Positions 14,456 to 15,535 of a stretch of DNA of 15,535 nt are shown here, in pieces. Made by a program: the position numbers and the translations under genes. Position 1 is the stretch's first letter. Every line of letters starts with the position of its first letter. The DNA is taken from NCBI GenBank assembly GCA_026770585.1, contig MU646524.1, forward strand, positions 356,735-372,269. Reading direction: 5' to 3'. The notes below the pieces were generated by a model. The model was not told where the DNA came from. It ran no database searches and saw only the letters and a list, made by a program, of their open reading frames with translations. The DNA is from Baffinella frigidus. Taxonomy: Eukaryota > Cryptophyceae > Cryptomonadales > Baffinellaceae.

Positions 14456-14880
14456 TTTTCTGAAAATTGCGGCTCGAGAGGCCCTCGTTTTAGTCCTTGA
14501 ACGACTCCGGGATCCACCTGGGTTGGCATGGTGGTTAGGAATCCTAGCTCTGCCGGAGTTTTATCCCATCTAGTCATGAGGGCTTTCTATTCACATTTTG
14601 TACTGGGTTTCTGCTCCTCAATACTTTTGCGGACGAGCCAGAATGAAACTCGGATATAACTAGGAACTGCATGGCCAGGCCTCTGCAGCGAAAGTAAGGT
14701 CCATCACGCCGTAGGAGCCTACAGTAGGCCTACGCACATGTGCCTGGGACCACCATTCGAGCGGTGTGAAACCTTTTCGAGTAACCCCTGTACAGGTTTG
14801 GAATTTTCGAGTGACCCCTGTACAGGTTAGGAATCGCATGGCCAGGCCTCACGGAGGCTCTGCAGCGCTCCTCCGCCAAG
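14410..14880 (+). repeat. Cluster of short direct repeats
   Basis: AAATCGCGGCTCGAGAG and AAATTGCGGCTCGAGAG are at about 14428 and 14464. TTTTCGAGTAACCCCTGTAC and TTTTCGAGTGACCCCTGTAC stand in tandem (30-bp unit) at about 14774-14833. GCATGGCCAGGCCTC with a following TCTGCAGCG is at about 14669 and 14836. No gene was found in 14456-14940. Confidence 0.65.
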
Positions 14881-14959
14881 ACCCGCGGCACTCCTGGCAT
14901 GAGACACCACAGGCTACCCAATTGCATCGGAATCGCTCGCTGGGTTGGAGGAGAACATA

Positions 14960-15025
14960 CCAAATCAATCTGGTCAACTTCGGGTGGCTGGTGGCAGCCA
15001 CCCGAAGTTGACCAGATCGATTTGG
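14960..15025. repeat. 30-bp-arm perfect-type hairpin
   Basis: CCAAATCAATCTGGTCAACT and the next 10 bases (14960-14989) are inverted at 14996-15025 with one mismatch and a six-base loop. It is a cruciform or foldback. CTTCGGGTGGC from the arm and the adjoining AACATACCA recur at about 15255-15280, so part of the arm is a dispersed repeat. Confidence 0.8.
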
Positions 15026-15083
15026 CTACCGGTAGTAAATTACACTGACGGTAAAGGAGGAGCCTTTACCGCCTGGTGTAAAA
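15026..15083. repeat. Second adjacent hairpin and palindrome
   Basis: CTACCGGTAG (15026-15035) is a perfect palindrome. It is followed by TTACACTGACGGTAAAGG, a short loop, and CCTTTACCGCCTGGTGTAA, a hairpin with about 20-bp arms and a few mismatches. Three symmetrical structures in a row suggest the wreck of a TIR element. Confidence 0.65.
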
Positions 15084-15104
15084 GCCGTTCCTTCTTTAAC
15101 CCGA

Positions 15105-15255
15105 CCACGTCAGATTGGTCGAGGTGGTTCGGCTCTTTCCGAGCGCTCTTTTCGGCGCAGAACTATCCTAGGAGTAAACAATCTCCCCTTGGTCCTTCCG
15201 GGGAATTGACTTTTGGCGACCCCTTCCAAGACTCTGGCGTGGGATCTGGTTCACT
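15105..15255 (+). repeat. Dispersed repeat R-G, copy 2
   Basis: GGGGAATTGACTTTTGGCGA and CTCTGGCGTGG match 1676-1722, with weaker similarity extending left (AGATTGGTCGAGGTGG). The open frames on both strands across it show no domain. 15256-15519 shows only short direct repeats (GGTGAGGGCAGG twice; ACTCGCAAGGACT and ACTCACAAGGACT). Confidence 0.5.
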
Positions 15256-15519
15256 TCGGGTGGCGGGTGGAACATACCAGTTGGACTTGGGGTGGTTGGT
15301 CGGCACGAACATGCAGCTGTCGGGCCTGCGAACGAACACGGCTGGTGAGGGCAGGGCTCTTTTGCAACAATATCTCACACCTCTGGTGAGGGCAGGCGCT
15401 TGACCAATGGCTGACATCAAACACTCACAAGGACTGCAAAGCCTTGCCAACCAACACTCGCAAGGACTCCACCAATGCCCAAAATTCGCCTGCGACAAGA
15501 CAGGGAGAAAGCCACACAG

Positions 15520-15535
15520 CCCCCCCCCCCCCCCC
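15520..15535. other. Poly-C contig end
   Basis: Sixteen C residues end the window, mirroring the 28 G at the start. Both ends read as G-runs when entered from outside on the appropriate strand, consistent with assembly breaks at homopolymer G. Confidence 0.8.

Noticed and set aside
14194-14577. Minus-strand 127-codon open frame
   Set aside because: It is antisense to another equally unsupported frame in GC-rich DNA; no domain, signal or paralogue.
14520-14590. tRNA-like look (GGTTAGGAATCCTAGC)
   Set aside because: No cloverleaf can be formed with a proper acceptor stem and T-loop.
14945-15403. Plus-strand 152-codon open frame
   Set aside because: It runs through three hairpins and repeat R-G; internally repetitive words (LRVAGG twice) come from DNA repeats, and no domain is recognisable.

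Overview
The window looks like one complete, repeat-rich nuclear contig from a eukaryote, probably a microalga or related protist. Degenerate TTTAGGG repeats (the telomere motif of plants, green algae and several other algal groups) occupy several kilobases. The few coding stretches are GC-rich, broken by short GT-AG introns, and include families common in algae (an ephrin-receptor-like Cys motif with a discoidin-like domain, and a MYND finger). No bacterial operon, rRNA, tRNA or CRISPR array is visible. A prasinophyte-like green alga is my best guess, at low confidence. The contig opens with 28 G and closes with 16 C, so both ends are homopolymer or assembly boundaries.

Layout. (1) 1-4500 holds inverted-repeat elements and a minus-strand gene for a secreted, beta-rich protein. 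A signal-peptide exon (4489-4400) is followed by two paralogous two-exon modules (4203-3831 and 2567-1964). Small Cys-bearing exons lie after each module (3261-3197, about 3030-2990, 1358-1297, about 1140-1096). At least six MITE or foldback elements are inserted in or beside this gene. (2) 4500-7130 has no convincing gene. It holds dispersed repeats, 7-bp minisatellites and tandem duplications. (3) 7136-7750 is a 615-bp non-autonomous element with 46-bp terminal inverted repeats and TAA target duplications, as in PIF/Harbinger. (4) 7786-9418 is a degenerate telomere-like array in G-strand orientation. (5) 9866-10401 is a foldback element with part of another element nested in it. (6) 10497-11498 is a plus-strand secreted-protein gene: signal peptide, Cys-rich ephrin-receptor-like motif, discoidin-like domain. 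Its reading frame shifts twice and then recovers. (7) 11654-12165 holds a TTTGGTG array and a full copy of the element nested at 10029. (8) 12218-13540 is the 3' part of a MYND-finger gene modelled as three exons. A C-strand telomeric array lies in its first visible intron and a MITE in its second. (9) 13600-15535 is mostly repeats and hairpins, with one uncertain open frame.

The genes do not form a pathway. What links the window is structural: short non-autonomous DNA elements and telomere-type repeats have built up in introns and between genes, next to duplicated exons. The left (G-strand) and right (C-strand) telomeric arrays point towards each other across about 3 kb, the orientation expected of an old end-to-end fusion or of repeated healing insertions. 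I found no clear new enzymatic or defence system.
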